Of a stretch of DNA of 64,000 bases, positions 9,088 through 18,104 are shown piece by piece. Origin of the DNA: JBKEAJ01 sp047972135 (GTDB lineage Bacteria; Bacteroidota; Bacteroidia; Bacteroidales; Prolixibacteraceae); assembly GCA_047972135.1 (NCBI GenBank), contig JBKEAJ010000153.1, positions 38,110 to 102,109 of the forward strand, given 5' to 3'. The stretch's first letter is position 1. Every line of letters starts with the position of its first letter. The notes below the pieces were generated by a model that was not told where the DNA came from, ran no database searches, and saw only the letters and a list, made by a program, of their open reading frames with translations. The position numbers were made by a program, and so were the translations under genes.

Positions 9088-11337
9088 CTACTCATTTAGA
9101 AGCTTATTGTAGGTCTTCACAAAGGCTACGGAATGCCCCAATAGCTCCCTAGTCTCGAACAATACGTTAAAGTAAACAATCGAATTGCGGGTGTTCACCT
9201 CCTTATGCTTAATCCGCTTGACATGGTTTCTTTCAAAATTGTCTATTCCTTTCTCTATGTCTGCAAATGCTTCAACGATTTTCTGAGAAAGCTCGGCAGC
9301 ATTATTATTAGAAATCTGAAGACCAATGTTGTACATTGAATTTATATTGTCTGTCAGTTCTCTCAACTCGTCAATCTGAGACTGCACTAGTGGTTTATGC
9401 CGATTGCTCACATGTTCGTCGATGAATTGGCTTATTGAACGCAGAGACAAGGATATTTCGTTGTAAATATCTATGAGTTTAACATATTGATAGCCCTTTT
9501 CAGCCAAATGATTGGCCTCCATTGACTGGATAATGATAGGTAGTTTCTTCTGCGCTTTCTTGCTCTTACGCTGTAGCTCACTTTGCATCTCGGATGCCTT
9601 ACGCACTGAGGTTACACTGTCCTTCACAAATGCCATCAGTAGCGAAGAAATAGTTTTGTTAGCTTGTTCCAATGCAAAAGTAACATTGCGCTGAGCTACT
9701 CTATAAACATCATCAATGCCAGATACATTGTCCATCAACTTTTCATATTGATTTTCAAGCTCCTTTTGCTTCGATTTTTTTCTGAACATCACCTGTGTCC
9801 TGAATACTATAAACATCGCAACCGCTATCAGAACAAACACCATTATTTTGCTAAAGGCTGAGTCTTGACCTATTATAAGAGCTATAACTCCCGACACACA
9901 AAATGCTACGAATGCGGTCAAAAACCATCCACCAATTACTGTTGCTACTCCCGAAATTCTGAATACTGCCGACTCCCGATCCCAAGCTCTGTCGGCTAAG
10001 GATGTCCCCATTGCCACCATAAAAGTTACGTAGGTAGTCGACAAGGGCAGCTTATTGGATGTCCCTATGGAAATCAATACGGCTGCTACAACCAAATTGA
10101 CAGTCGCTCTTATCATATCAAATGCAGGCGATTCGCCTCCTTCTTTTTTCAGGTTGCCAACCTGAAAACGAGATTCTATCCAATCTCTTGAGGTTTGGGG
10201 AATTACCTTCTTTACACCATCGCCCAATATTATGCCATATTTCACCAAAAACCTAGAGACTTTATTGGACGAGAACCTTTCTTCGCCCTCAGACTGACGG
10301 GCTAACTGGAGGGATGTGTTTACTACGCTTTGTGCCTTTTTAGAGGTAATCAGTGTTACAACCATCAATGCTCCCGCTATTACTAAAAATACAGGCTGAC
10401 TCTTAACACTATGCGTGAGAGAGCTCATATCCATAACGCTAGGAGCTTGCCCACTAGCAGCCCATTCCTTAAAAGAGCTTAGTCCTGCCAAAGGTACTCC
10501 TATGAAGTTTACCAAGTCGTTACTCGCAAATGCCATTGCCAATGCAAATGTCCCTATCAATACTAATGATCGTAATACATTCGCGCCAAAAGCAGATATT
10601 AATATCTGGAAAATTACACCGCTTACAATAAATGTACTCAGCAACACCACTTGCATATGCGTCTGCAACCAAACGACTGTGTCATGCGGTATAAAAGTCA
10701 AGTCTTTTGCACCCTTCATTATCAGAAAGTTGGCTATTGCAGCAATCGTAATCCCTGCAAAAATACCCCCAAAATATTTAAAGCTTTTCTCTATCTTAAA
10801 GGAGAAAACAAGCCTGCTGATATACTGTATTATCAGTCCTGCCGTAAAGGCAACAAACACCGACAAGAATATCCCTAGTATTATCTGAAAAGCCTTGCTT
10901 GTATTGATATGTTCTATGAAAGGGATTGTATAATCCGGACTTGAGGTCTTTATCAGTGTCATTGCCACTGATGCACCAAGCAGTTCGAAAACTATCGATA
11001 CCGTTGTTGACGTTGGTAAGCCAAAGGTATTGAACAAATCCAGCAAGACGACATCAGTTATCATTACTGCCAAAAATATCATCATTATCTCATTGAAATA
11101 GAAATGCTGTGGGTTAAATATCCCCTTTCGGGCAACCTCCATCATCCCTCCCGAAAATACCGCCCCTAAAACGATACCTAAGGATGCTACCAAGAAAATC
11201 CAAAACTTGGTAGACGCTCTTGAGCCAAATGCTGAGTTTAAAAAGTTTACAGCATCGTTACTAACACCTACGATTAAATCAGATATTGCAAGTATGAACA
11301 GTATGCCGACGAATGCTAAGTATAAATAATATTCCAT
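9088..11337 (-). CDS. PiT family inorganic phosphate transporter with PhoU-like C-terminal region
   Basis: The 749-residue product is a phosphate permease of the PiT type. Two family repeats are visible: GVSNDAVNFLNSAFGSRAS near residue 25 and FASNDLVNFIGVPLAG near residue 275. About ten to twelve hydrophobic helices fill residues 1-510. The last 230 residues are soluble, helical and charged (from about MFRKKSKQKELENQYEKLMD), resembling a PhoU/DUF47-type regulatory domain and making the protein longer than plain PitA (about 500 residues). Its start codon follows a close -7 box. No phosphate-regulon genes are adjacent. The transport role is well supported; regulation by the C-terminal domain is inference. 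Confidence 0.9.
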   Translation of the reverse strand: MEYYLYLAFVGILFILAISDLIVGVSNDAVNFLNSAFGSRASTKFWIFLVASLGIVLGAVFSGGMMEVARKGIFNPQHFYFNEIMMIFLAVMITDVVLLDLFNTFGLPTSTTVSIVFELLGASVAMTLIKTSSPDYTIPFIEHINTSKAFQIILGIFLSVFVAFTAGLIIQYISRLVFSFKIEKSFKYFGGIFAGITIAAIANFLIMKGAKDLTFIPHDTVVWLQTHMQVVLLSTFIVSGVIFQILISAFGANVLRSLVLIGTFALAMAFASNDLVNFIGVPLAGLSSFKEWAASGQAPSVMDMSSLTHSVKSQPVFLVIAGALMVVTLITSKKAQSVVNTSLQLARQSEGEERFSSNKVSRFLVKYGIILGDGVKKVIPQTSRDWIESRFQVGNLKKEGGESPAFDMIRATVNLVVAAVLISIGTSNKLPLSTTYVTFMVAMGTSLADRAWDRESAVFRISGVATVIGGWFLTAFVAFCVSGVIALIIGQDSAFSKIMVFVLIAVAMFIVFRTQVMFRKKSKQKELENQYEKLMDNVSGIDDVYRVAQRNVTFALEQANKTISSLLMAFVKDSVTSVRKASEMQSELQRKSKKAQKKLPIIIQSMEANHLAEKGYQYVKLIDIYNEISLSLRSISQFIDEHVSNRHKPLVQSQIDELRELTDNINSMYNIGLQISNNNAAELSQKIVEAFADIEKGIDNFERNHVKRIKHKEVNTRNSIVYFNVLFETRELLGHSVAFVKTYNKLLNE

Positions 11338-11359
11338 CTAATAATTATATTGTCTGCCA

Positions 11360-11367
11360 CAAAAATA
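11360..11367 (-). promoter_or_regulatory. Putative -7 element for the phosphate transporter gene
   Basis: On the minus strand this reads TATTTTTG, an exact TAnnTTTG match, 22 bases before the ATG at 11337. No clear -33 TTG was found, so only half the signal is supported. Confidence 0.4.
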
Positions 11368-11525
11368 TATCCCCCTCATTTAATCAGATATGTATGCATA
11401 TTAATTTTTTATTAAAGTTCCCTGTCACTCAATATCTTATTGAAAAACAGTATGCTAATAACTTGTTTCTCGATAAAAAATCGTAACTTAGTGTTTTGAA
11501 GTTTAAATAGTCAATACTTACTATT

Positions 11526-13064
11526 ATGTTGGTAAAATCATTTGCAGGCGCGGTGTTTGGAGTTAATGCAGTAACAATAACCATCGAGGTCGATATTTCA
11601 AGAGGAATAAGATATATGCTCGTCGGACTGCCCGACAGCGCTATACGTGAAAGTCAGCAGAGAATAGACTCTGCCCTACGGCAGATTGGACTCAGTATGC
11701 CCAAAAAAAAGATAGTAATTAACATGGCACCCGCCGACATTCGTAAGGAAGGCTCAGCTTTCGACCTCCCAATAGCCATCGGAATTTTAGCAGCTTCGGA
11801 GCAGGTGGATGCAAGCAAACTTGAGAAGTTCGTTTTCATGGGAGAGCTATCACTCGACGGCACTCTAAAACCAATAAAAGGAGCATTGCCCATCGCCATC
11901 AATGCTAGAAAAGAAGGCTTCGAAGGACTTATTTTGCCAAAAGAAAACGCAAAAGAAGCTTCCGTAGTGGATACTCTGAAGGTTTATGGTGCCGATACAA
12001 TAAAGGATGTTATTGACTTTCTAAATGGAGAAAACACTCTGACAGAGGAATATACTGACATAAGAGATGAATTTTCAAAAATGTCGGGAACGTGGGGGAT
12101 AGACTTTTCCGATGTTAAGGGACAAGAAAACGTCAAACGTGCTTTAGAAATAGCGGCTGCCGGAGGACATAACATAATTCTTATAGGTCCTCCCGGTGCG
12201 GGAAAAACCATGCTGGCAAAACGAATCCCAACTATACTGCCACCCTTCACGCTCGGAGAGGCTCTCGAAACCACCAAAATCCATTCCGTATCGGGGAATA
12301 TCGCCAAAAACACCTCGCTGATGATGACTCGCCCCTTCCGTTCGCCTCACCACACTATCTCCGACGTTGCCCTTGTCGGTGGCGGCTCATTTCCTCAACC
12401 CGGAGAAATATCACTGGCTCACAACGGTGTTCTGTTCCTCGACGAGCTACCTGAATTTAAACGCTCTGTCCTAGAAGTAATGAGGCAACCCCTTGAGGAA
12501 CGCCATATTGTAATCTCGCGCGCCAGATTCTCAGTAGAATATCCTGCAAGTTTTATGATGGTGGCATCAATGAACCCCTGCCCCTGCGGATACTACAATC
12601 ACCCTGAGAAAGAATGCGTGTGCATGCCAGGTGTGGTCGAGAAATATCTAAATAAAATATCGGGACCTCTACTCGACAGAATCGATATCCATCTTGAGGT
12701 AGTCCCAGTATCATTCAGTGAACTTAGTAAGACAAGCACCTCCGAATCCAGCAGCGATATCAGAGAACGAGTAATCAAAGCACGAAATATTCAAGCTCTA
12801 AGGTTTAAGGATATCGACGAAGTCTACTGTAATGCCCATATGAACTCAAAACTTATCAGACAACATACTCAACTGGATAATGCTGGAAGCGAAATGATAA
12901 AAGTAGCAATGGAGAAAATGGGTTTTTCTGCCAGAGCTTACGATAGAATCTTGAAAGTGGCAAGAACAATAGCCGACCTCGATAGCTCTGAAAATGTAAA
13001 AGATACTCACCTGTCGGAAGCTATACATTATCGCAGCTTAGACAGAAGCAATTGGGGACGATGA
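11526..13064 (+). CDS. YifB/ComM family Mg-chelatase-like AAA+ ATPase
   Basis: The 512-residue protein has a Lon-like N-terminal ChlI domain (GVNAVTITIEVDISRG, later ADIRKEGSAFDLPIA), then an AAA+ core with Walker A GPPGAGKT at residues 221-228 and Walker B VLFLDELPEF at about 300-309. A cysteine cluster (PCPCGY...CVC, about residues 355-368) follows, then a C-terminal helical domain. In naturally competent bacteria the homologue ComM is a hexameric helicase that promotes branch migration during recombination. ComEC at the left edge makes DNA uptake in this organism plausible. It is a single gene with no operon partner. Confidence 0.93.
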   Translation: MLVKSFAGAVFGVNAVTITIEVDISRGIRYMLVGLPDSAIRESQQRIDSALRQIGLSMPKKKIVINMAPADIRKEGSAFDLPIAIGILAASEQVDASKLEKFVFMGELSLDGTLKPIKGALPIAINARKEGFEGLILPKENAKEASVVDTLKVYGADTIKDVIDFLNGENTLTEEYTDIRDEFSKMSGTWGIDFSDVKGQENVKRALEIAAAGGHNIILIGPPGAGKTMLAKRIPTILPPFTLGEALETTKIHSVSGNIAKNTSLMMTRPFRSPHHTISDVALVGGGSFPQPGEISLAHNGVLFLDELPEFKRSVLEVMRQPLEERHIVISRARFSVEYPASFMMVASMNPCPCGYYNHPEKECVCMPGVVEKYLNKISGPLLDRIDIHLEVVPVSFSELSKTSTSESSSDIRERVIKARNIQALRFKDIDEVYCNAHMNSKLIRQHTQLDNAGSEMIKVAMEKMGFSARAYDRILKVARTIADLDSSENVKDTHLSEAIHYRSLDRSNWGR

Positions 13065-13085
13065 TTAAAAAAAAATCTATCTTTG
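13052..13085 (+). promoter_or_regulatory. Putative promoter for the LolC/E-like permease gene
   Basis: TATCTTTG at 13078-13085 matches the -7 consensus exactly. TTG at 13052-13054 lies 23 bases upstream, a little further than the usual 19-21. The -33 part falls inside the end of yifB. Confidence 0.45.
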
Positions 13086-13128
13086 TGTATATAAATCATG
13101 GTGCTTTAATAAAATCAACAGCCAGCTT

Positions 13129-14385
13129 ATGAATCTCGAAAGATTTATTGCAAAACGGATATTCAAAGGAGTGAATAGAAACGGGAAACTCTCCAATAGG
13201 GTAGTAATGATTTCCCAGCTATCCATTATTCTTGGCATTATTGTCATGCTCCTGTCAGTATCCATTGTACTCGGCTACAAGAAAGAAGTTGCCGAAAAGG
13301 CTTTCGGATTTGGAGCTCACATTCAAGTAACAAAACTGAACAACAACAATTCCTATGAGACTGAGTCTTTTGATAAAAACCATCCTATACGTAAAATAAT
13401 ACTGACAACAAAGGGAGTATCGAGCGTTAGCCCCTATGCCACAAAACCTGGTGTGCTGAAAACAGATACCGAAATTCATGGTGTCGTGTTCAAGGGCATT
13501 GACAATGACTTCGACTGGCAATTCTTTTCTAAAAATATAGTACAGGGCAAGGCTCTGAGTTTCCCGAAAGATAAAGTCTCTAATAATGTAATGGTATCAT
13601 CCAACATTGCCAAACTACTAAATCTGTCGTTAGGAGACAACTTTCTCGTTTACTTTATCAACGAACAAGATAAGCGCCCGAGGGTCAGAAAGTTAAACAT
13701 ACAAGCAATCTACTCCACAGGACTGGAAGAATTTGACAATTTATTCCTGTACGGCGATCTTCGACAAATACAACAAGTCAGCCAATGGGACTCCACACAA
13801 ATTTCGGGCTTTGAGGTGAGAGTGGCAGACCTCGCTACAATTGCTAATATTACAAACGAGATAAGTACAAAAACAGCATCTTTTTATTCTGAACAAGATG
13901 GTATGCTTGATGTGAAATCTGTTATAGACATCTACCCGCAAATCTTTGACTGGCTTGCCTTGTTAGACATGAATGTTTATGTAATAATAGTGCTAATCAT
14001 TCTAGTGGTCGGCGTTTGCATGATATCGGGATTACTAGTCGTGATACTCGAAAATACTTATCATATAGGTGTTCTCAAAACACTGGGATATCAAAATGCG
14101 AAAATACGAAAGGTATTCAACAATATATCGCTAACACTTATTATTAAAGGCTTGCTGTGGGGAAACTCCATAGCCTACATCCTTATGCTGGTACAAAAAT
14201 ATTTCGGAGTCGTAAAATTAGACCCCGAAACATATTACCTGTCAAGTGTCCCTATAAGCCTGAACATCTTACCATTTATCCTGGTAAATGTAGGGACAAT
14301 CATAGTCATATTCGTGATAATGACAATTCCAACATATGTGGCAAACAAAGTTGCTCCTGCCAATGCTATCAGATTCAACGACTAG
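13129..14385 (+). CDS. ABC transporter permease, FtsX/LolC-LolE-like
   Basis: The 418-residue membrane protein has the MacB/FtsX layout. An N-terminal helix (about residues 24-47, SQLSIILGIIVMLLSVSIVLGY) precedes a large extracytoplasmic domain (about 50-270). Three membrane helices close the protein (about 285-310, 330-350 and 378-403). The text FKGIDNDFDWQFF and the C-terminal helix pair fit the LolC/LolE lipoprotein-releasing group common in Bacteroidetes. The cognate ATPase is not next to it; a LolD-like ATPase lies far away at 54377. The gene overlaps the convergent lytic transglycosylase by 11 bases. Substrate is inferred from family. Confidence 0.85.
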   Translation: MNLERFIAKRIFKGVNRNGKLSNRVVMISQLSIILGIIVMLLSVSIVLGYKKEVAEKAFGFGAHIQVTKLNNNNSYETESFDKNHPIRKIILTTKGVSSVSPYATKPGVLKTDTEIHGVVFKGIDNDFDWQFFSKNIVQGKALSFPKDKVSNNVMVSSNIAKLLNLSLGDNFLVYFINEQDKRPRVRKLNIQAIYSTGLEEFDNLFLYGDLRQIQQVSQWDSTQISGFEVRVADLATIANITNEISTKTASFYSEQDGMLDVKSVIDIYPQIFDWLALLDMNVYVIIVLIILVVGVCMISGLLVVILENTYHIGVLKTLGYQNAKIRKVFNNISLTLIIKGLLWGNSIAYILMLVQKYFGVVKLDPETYYLSSVPISLNILPFILVNVGTIIVIFVIMTIPTYVANKVAPANAIRFND

Positions 14386-15355
14386 TGCGCTTGTAGCCTT
14401 CCAATGGTAGTTTAATTTTATAAGTAGTCTTTTTGGGATTAGTCAACTTATTGTCTCTTAGCCAAGGATTAAATTCCTTCAGTATCTTATAGTTATAACC
14501 CAAATCATTTGCAAAAACCCCAAAGTCGCTTACCGTGGAGTCGATTGTGATATATTTTGTCTTCCATTGCGGATAGAACTCCGCTTCGGATATGTGAAAA
14601 TTGTATAACTCAGGATTTTCCATTATCAATTTAAAACCAACAATCCTATATACATACCTCGCGGTTTCAGAGTTTAAAAGCATATTGTAGTAGGACCTGG
14701 TACTTTGCCTTTTCATCTGATTACTAAGCCCCCCGATACCACAATTATAAGCTGCGCAAACAAGTGTCCATGAGCCGAATTTATTATAAAGCCATTGTAG
14801 ATGCTCGCATGCAGCTTGCGTCGACTTCTCAACATGATAGCGCTCGTCTACCTCTGAAGTAACTGTCAGCCCATGTGACTGTGCAGTACTAGACAAAAAC
14901 TGCCATAGACCCGCAGCTTTTGCCGGCGAACGTGCGGTTTCATCCATCCCACTCTCGGCAACCATCAAATACTTGAAATCAGCGGGAATATTATTCTTCT
15001 TCAAAATAGGCTCCACTATCGAAAAAAACCTCTTCGACAACTTAATATATCTCAAAGTCTGAGAATGAAAATAGGCATGCGACATCAACTCCCTGTCAAG
15101 ACTCTCGTATACGTCATAATACTCAACAGGCACTTTCTCCCCTGCAAAATTCACTTCTTTAGGAATATACGAAGACCCATAATACTCTATCCCTTTTGAC
15201 TCCGGAGCAGGTGTCGACCCCTTATCTTCTATTTTATTTTTTTGAACTTGTTGGCTGTCTAATCCTCCAAAATTAATGGAACTCGCTCCTAAAACAATGC
15301 AAACAACTCCAATTAGCAATACCACCTTAAAAAAACCACTCTTAATTATTGACAT
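14375..15355 (-). CDS. Membrane-bound lytic murein transglycosylase (MltD/Slt type)
   Basis: The 326-residue protein has an N-terminal signal or anchor (about residues 7-25). The SLT domain covers roughly residues 110-240. The catalytic glutamate is E134 in LMVAESGMDE, followed by the usual KAAGLWQFLSSTA and AAYNCGIGG blocks. The last 60 residues (from ITIDSTVSDFGVFANDLGYN) look like a LysM-type peptidoglycan-binding segment. The enzyme cleaves the glycan chain of peptidoglycan to give anhydro-muramyl ends. An AAGGAGA-like sequence 5-10 bases before the ATG is a good Shine-Dalgarno site, rare in this window. A terminator separates it from the upstream exb operon. Confidence 0.92.
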   Translation of the reverse strand: MSIIKSGFFKVVLLIGVVCIVLGASSINFGGLDSQQVQKNKIEDKGSTPAPESKGIEYYGSSYIPKEVNFAGEKVPVEYYDVYESLDRELMSHAYFHSQTLRYIKLSKRFFSIVEPILKKNNIPADFKYLMVAESGMDETARSPAKAAGLWQFLSSTAQSHGLTVTSEVDERYHVEKSTQAACEHLQWLYNKFGSWTLVCAAYNCGIGGLSNQMKRQSTRSYYNMLLNSETARYVYRIVGFKLIMENPELYNFHISEAEFYPQWKTKYITIDSTVSDFGVFANDLGYNYKILKEFNPWLRDNKLTNPKKTTYKIKLPLEGYKRTSR

Positions 15356-15365
15356 TAAATCTCCT

Positions 15366-15406
15366 TTTAAAATTTAAAAGAGGGACTTAGTGTGTACAAG
15401 TCCCTC
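15366..15406 (-). terminator. Rho-independent terminator at the end of the exb operon
   Basis: On the minus strand a 9-base stem GAGGGACTT / AAGTCCCTC (arms 15380-15388 and 15398-15406) is followed by TTTTAAATTTT. It lies between the last exbD stop at 15438 and the transglycosylase start. Confidence 0.75.
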
Positions 15407-15437
15407 AATGATAACAATCTTGTTCGATAGCTTAGAA

Positions 15438-15905
15438 CTATTGACTCTTCTTTCGAGAAGAGTACAATATGCGTAAGGCCGAAACTTTTCTCATTTCTTG
15501 CTTTACGTCTGTTACTATACCCATTCTTACGTTCTCGTCAACCTTTAAGGCCGTCGTAAAAGCGCCCTTTGCATTCTCCTCAACGGCTTCACGCTCCCCA
15601 TCAAGATAGGTGCCGACATCTTGCAGTCGCGAAAACTGATCGTTAAGCTGAATCCTCGGAGCTGTACCATAAGCCTGAACAAAGGCCTTTTTCGGTGCTC
15701 CTACGTAGATATAGCTTATTGGCGTATTCTTCTTCATCTTGGTGACTTCCGTTGCATTTGGCACTGTGATATCTACATTGACAGTCACTTCACGCATGGA
15801 AGTACTAACCATGAAGAAAAACAGCAGCATGAACACGATATCCGGAAGAGATGCCGTTGATATGGCCGGTAAGTCTTTGTTATCGCCTTTTTTAAATCTA
15901 GACAT
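15438..15905 (-). CDS. exbD: ExbD/TolR family biopolymer transport protein (second copy)
   Basis: The 155-residue product has the ExbD layout: a short cytoplasmic start, one membrane helix (about residues 20-38, LPDIVFMLLFFFMVSTSM), then a periplasmic domain. The helix carries the conserved Asp (D23) that takes part in proton conduction with ExbB/TolQ-type pentamers. It is the last gene of a four-gene operon, 13 bases after the other exbD. The ATG is preceded by AAGGAGGT, an almost perfect Shine-Dalgarno site, which is unusual for this phylum. With no TonB gene beside it, the partner that receives the energy cannot be named. Confidence 0.9.
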   Translation of the reverse strand: MSRFKKGDNKDLPAISTASLPDIVFMLLFFFMVSTSMREVTVNVDITVPNATEVTKMKKNTPISYIYVGAPKKAFVQAYGTAPRIQLNDQFSRLQDVGTYLDGEREAVEENAKGAFTTALKVDENVRMGIVTDVKQEMRKVSALRILYSSRKKSQ

Positions 15906-15918
15906 AATTTACCTCCTT

Positions 15919-16476
15919 TTATTTATTTGGTTCTGCTTCCGAAATCGGAGCCTTAATATAGTCCTTTATTGCCTTCTCCTGATCTTCATCAAGCTCTGTA
16001 AAAGGCTTTCCGAACTCCTTAATAGACACCTCATTTCTTACCTCGTTAACAGCTGCAACTAACTCGTTTTGCACCTCAAGATAGGCTTTGTAATGAGTGC
16101 CGACATCATTCTGTAGAGATATAATGCCCTGAGGAACATCGCGAACTCCCAAGTTTTTTATTTCTTCCGATTTTACCTCCGGTAGCTCTTTCGAGTTATT
16201 GGGATTTAATATGAACTCCTTGGCTGCCTCTTTAAGCTTACTGATATCCATATACTCATTCTCTACGAGCAACTGGTCATCTTTACTAACCAAGACCACA
16301 AATAGATTACGCTCCTTTACCTCTGTCTTCACACCCGTATCGGGTGCCAACTCTGGAAGCACTCGCAATAGTCCTTGATCAACGTCCATCGTGGTGGTAA
16401 CCAAGAAAAATATTAGCAACATAAAAGCAATATCCGCTAATGATGCTGCCGGGACTTCCGGTGTTTTACTTGCCAT
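15919..16476 (-). CDS. exbD: ExbD/TolR family biopolymer transport protein (first copy)
   Basis: The 185-residue product is a second ExbD-type protein, longer than the usual 130-150. The helix at about residues 10-30 reads ASLADIAFMLLIFFLVTT, with the conserved Asp (D15). The periplasmic part has an extra helical, charged segment near residues 115-185, ending in EAEPNK. It lies 29 bases after the four-helix gene and 13 bases before the other exbD. Paired, non-identical ExbDs behind one ExbB are common in Bacteroidetes. The two copies probably form a heterodimer in the same motor, which is inference. Confidence 0.9.
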   Translation of the reverse strand: MASKTPEVPAASLADIAFMLLIFFLVTTTMDVDQGLLRVLPELAPDTGVKTEVKERNLFVVLVSKDDQLLVENEYMDISKLKEAAKEFILNPNNSKELPEVKSEEIKNLGVRDVPQGIISLQNDVGTHYKAYLEVQNELVAAVNEVRNEVSIKEFGKPFTELDEDQEKAIKDYIKAPISEAEPNK

Positions 16477-16505
16477 AATATTTTATTTTACCACGATTAA
16501 TAATT

Positions 16506-16967
16506 CTAGTTAACTGCATTCCGCACTCCTGCGAACAATAGAGACACGATTGATATGCCTAATGCCGCAGTTGCTACATAAACAATGGCACCCGAAACCT
16601 TAATAAGATCTGGTGTCAAACTATTACTATCAATCATCTGTTTTATACTGGGAGTTTCTGTAATTGTTGAATCTGCCATCGAATAGCAAATAAATACTAC
16701 TATTGCCACAACAGCAAAAATAGCTACTACGCCTATCAATTGCTTAGGATTACCTATTATCTGGATTACCCCTACAACCACTGCTGCAAGAGCTCCTACA
16801 ACCAACAAAAATATACTCCAATTTATTGCATTCAGAACTACCCCTTGATGCTCTGCTCGATTTGCCGATTCTAAGCCTTCAATATTCTTGAAAATCATAA
16901 AAACCAATACAACCGAAATCAACATCAAGGCTCCGAGCACAATATTAAATATTAATTGCTTACTCAT
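16506..16967 (-). CDS. Four-helix membrane protein of the exb operon, unknown function
   Basis: The 153-residue product is almost wholly hydrophobic, with four predicted membrane helices at about residues 5-27, 50-74, 78-98 and 121-148. It has no catalytic motif that I recognise. It sits 10 bases after exbB and 29 bases before the first exbD, so it is made with them and is likely an accessory subunit of the proton-channel complex. I know of similar unnamed genes between exbB and exbD in Bacteroidales, but no role has been assigned that I can cite. Confidence 0.75.
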   Translation of the reverse strand: MSKQLIFNIVLGALMLISVVLVFMIFKNIEGLESANRAEHQGVVLNAINWSIFLLVVGALAAVVVGVIQIIGNPKQLIGVVAIFAVVAIVVFICYSMADSTITETPSIKQMIDSNSLTPDLIKVSGAIVYVATAALGISIVSLLFAGVRNAVN

Positions 16968-16977
16968 AATCTGATTC

Positions 16978-17745
16978 TTAGTTGTTTTTATGTTTAATCA
17001 AGATGTCAACAAAAGATATAGATGCGTCTTCCATGCTGTTGGTAATACTCTCTATTCTCGCAACACAATAGTTGTAGAATACCTGAAGAATAATCGCAAC
17101 AATAAGACCCGATACCGTTGTGATAAGTGCAACCTTAATACCGCGTGCCACAAGTGTCGGACTGATATCTCCCGCTTTCTCGATTGAATCGAAAGCGTCG
17201 ATCATACCAATTACTGTTCCCATAAATCCAAGCATCGGCGCAAGTGCAATAAACAACGCAATCCAACTGAGATTCCTCTCTAACTGTCCAACCATTACTC
17301 CGCCATAAGCAGTAACAGACTTCTCTACAACGTCCAAGCCTTCGTCTGCACGGTCTAAACCTTGATAGTAAATAGAAGCAACAGGCCCTCTCGTATTTCT
17401 ACATACCTCCTTAGCTTCCTCAATACCTCCTCTCTCAAGAGCATCCTCTACTTTCCTTAGCAACTTCTTGTTGTTGGATGTCGCAAATGCAAGGTAAATC
17501 ACTCTCTCAATGGCAAATGCCAATCCCAATACAAGTGTCAATAGTACAAAGGACATAAATATAGGCCCTCCCTCTATAAACTTGATAACAATCTCGTTTA
17601 GTAGTCCCCTATTGGCTTCTTCTGTTTTTGTAGGATCTAAATCAGACGCATTCTGAACGAAGGCTCCAACCGAAGCAAAAACTGCGTTCGACGCAGATAC
17701 AAAAAACACCCAAACGAGCGTTAATAGCATAAATAGCTTTTTCAT
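16978..17745 (-). CDS. exbB: MotA/TolQ/ExbB proton channel family protein
   Basis: The 255-residue product is the channel subunit of an Exb/Tol-type motor. An N-terminal signal-like helix (about residues 4-25) is followed by a periplasmic stretch. The three family helices lie at about 56-80, 160-182 and 205-232. The core motif GLAFAIERVIYL follows the first of these, and GGVMVGQLERNLSWIALFIALAPMLG-type text precedes the pore helices, with GTVIGMIDAF after. It is the first gene of the operon exbB, four-helix protein, exbD, exbD. A full promoter lies about 165 bases upstream, leaving a long leader. The complex uses the proton gradient to energise outer-membrane processes. Confidence 0.92.
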   Translation of the reverse strand: MKKLFMLLTLVWVFFVSASNAVFASVGAFVQNASDLDPTKTEEANRGLLNEIVIKFIEGGPIFMSFVLLTLVLGLAFAIERVIYLAFATSNNKKLLRKVEDALERGGIEEAKEVCRNTRGPVASIYYQGLDRADEGLDVVEKSVTAYGGVMVGQLERNLSWIALFIALAPMLGFMGTVIGMIDAFDSIEKAGDISPTLVARGIKVALITTVSGLIVAIILQVFYNYCVARIESITNSMEDASISFVDILIKHKNN

Positions 17746-18104
17746 TACAACTTTTTTTTAATTAATACTTATTCTTTTATCTAATAATTTATTGCTCCAT
17801 ATCATTTTCACTGCGTGAAAGTAATGCTTTTTCTTTAATATCAAATGCAAAATAACAAATTATTTATGAAATTATTAAGTAATCATTACCTTGCAGGTCA
17901 AAACTAGAACAAAGTTATCAAAATTGCAAATATTTATGCCCAAAATCACTATTAAAATTTTATTGCTACCTTTTATACATGCCAGACAATATCCTACATA
18001 TCAATGAATTAATTACAAAAACTATCAATGAAATATTTTATCCCTATTAATTTGTTTCGTGATATTATGCTCTCTTTTTTCCAATTTACTAGCATCATCT
18101 CCTT
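17746..18104. other. AT-rich intergenic region upstream of the exb operon
   Basis: These 359 bases between the exb operon and the HEAT-like gene hold the exb promoter (17910-17940) and its leader of about 155 bases. I see no gene, RNA structure or repeat in the remainder. Confidence 0.6.
17910..17940 (-). promoter_or_regulatory. Bacteroidetes-type promoter for the exb operon
   Basis: Read on the minus strand, TTTG at 17937-17940 is followed after 19 bases by TAACTTTG at 17910-17917. Both elements and the spacing fit the consensus. The ATG lies about 165 bases on. Confidence 0.65.

Noticed and set aside
10415..10888. 157-residue plus-strand open frame
   Set aside because: It is antisense to the phosphate transporter's membrane helices and has no start signal or homology that I recognise.
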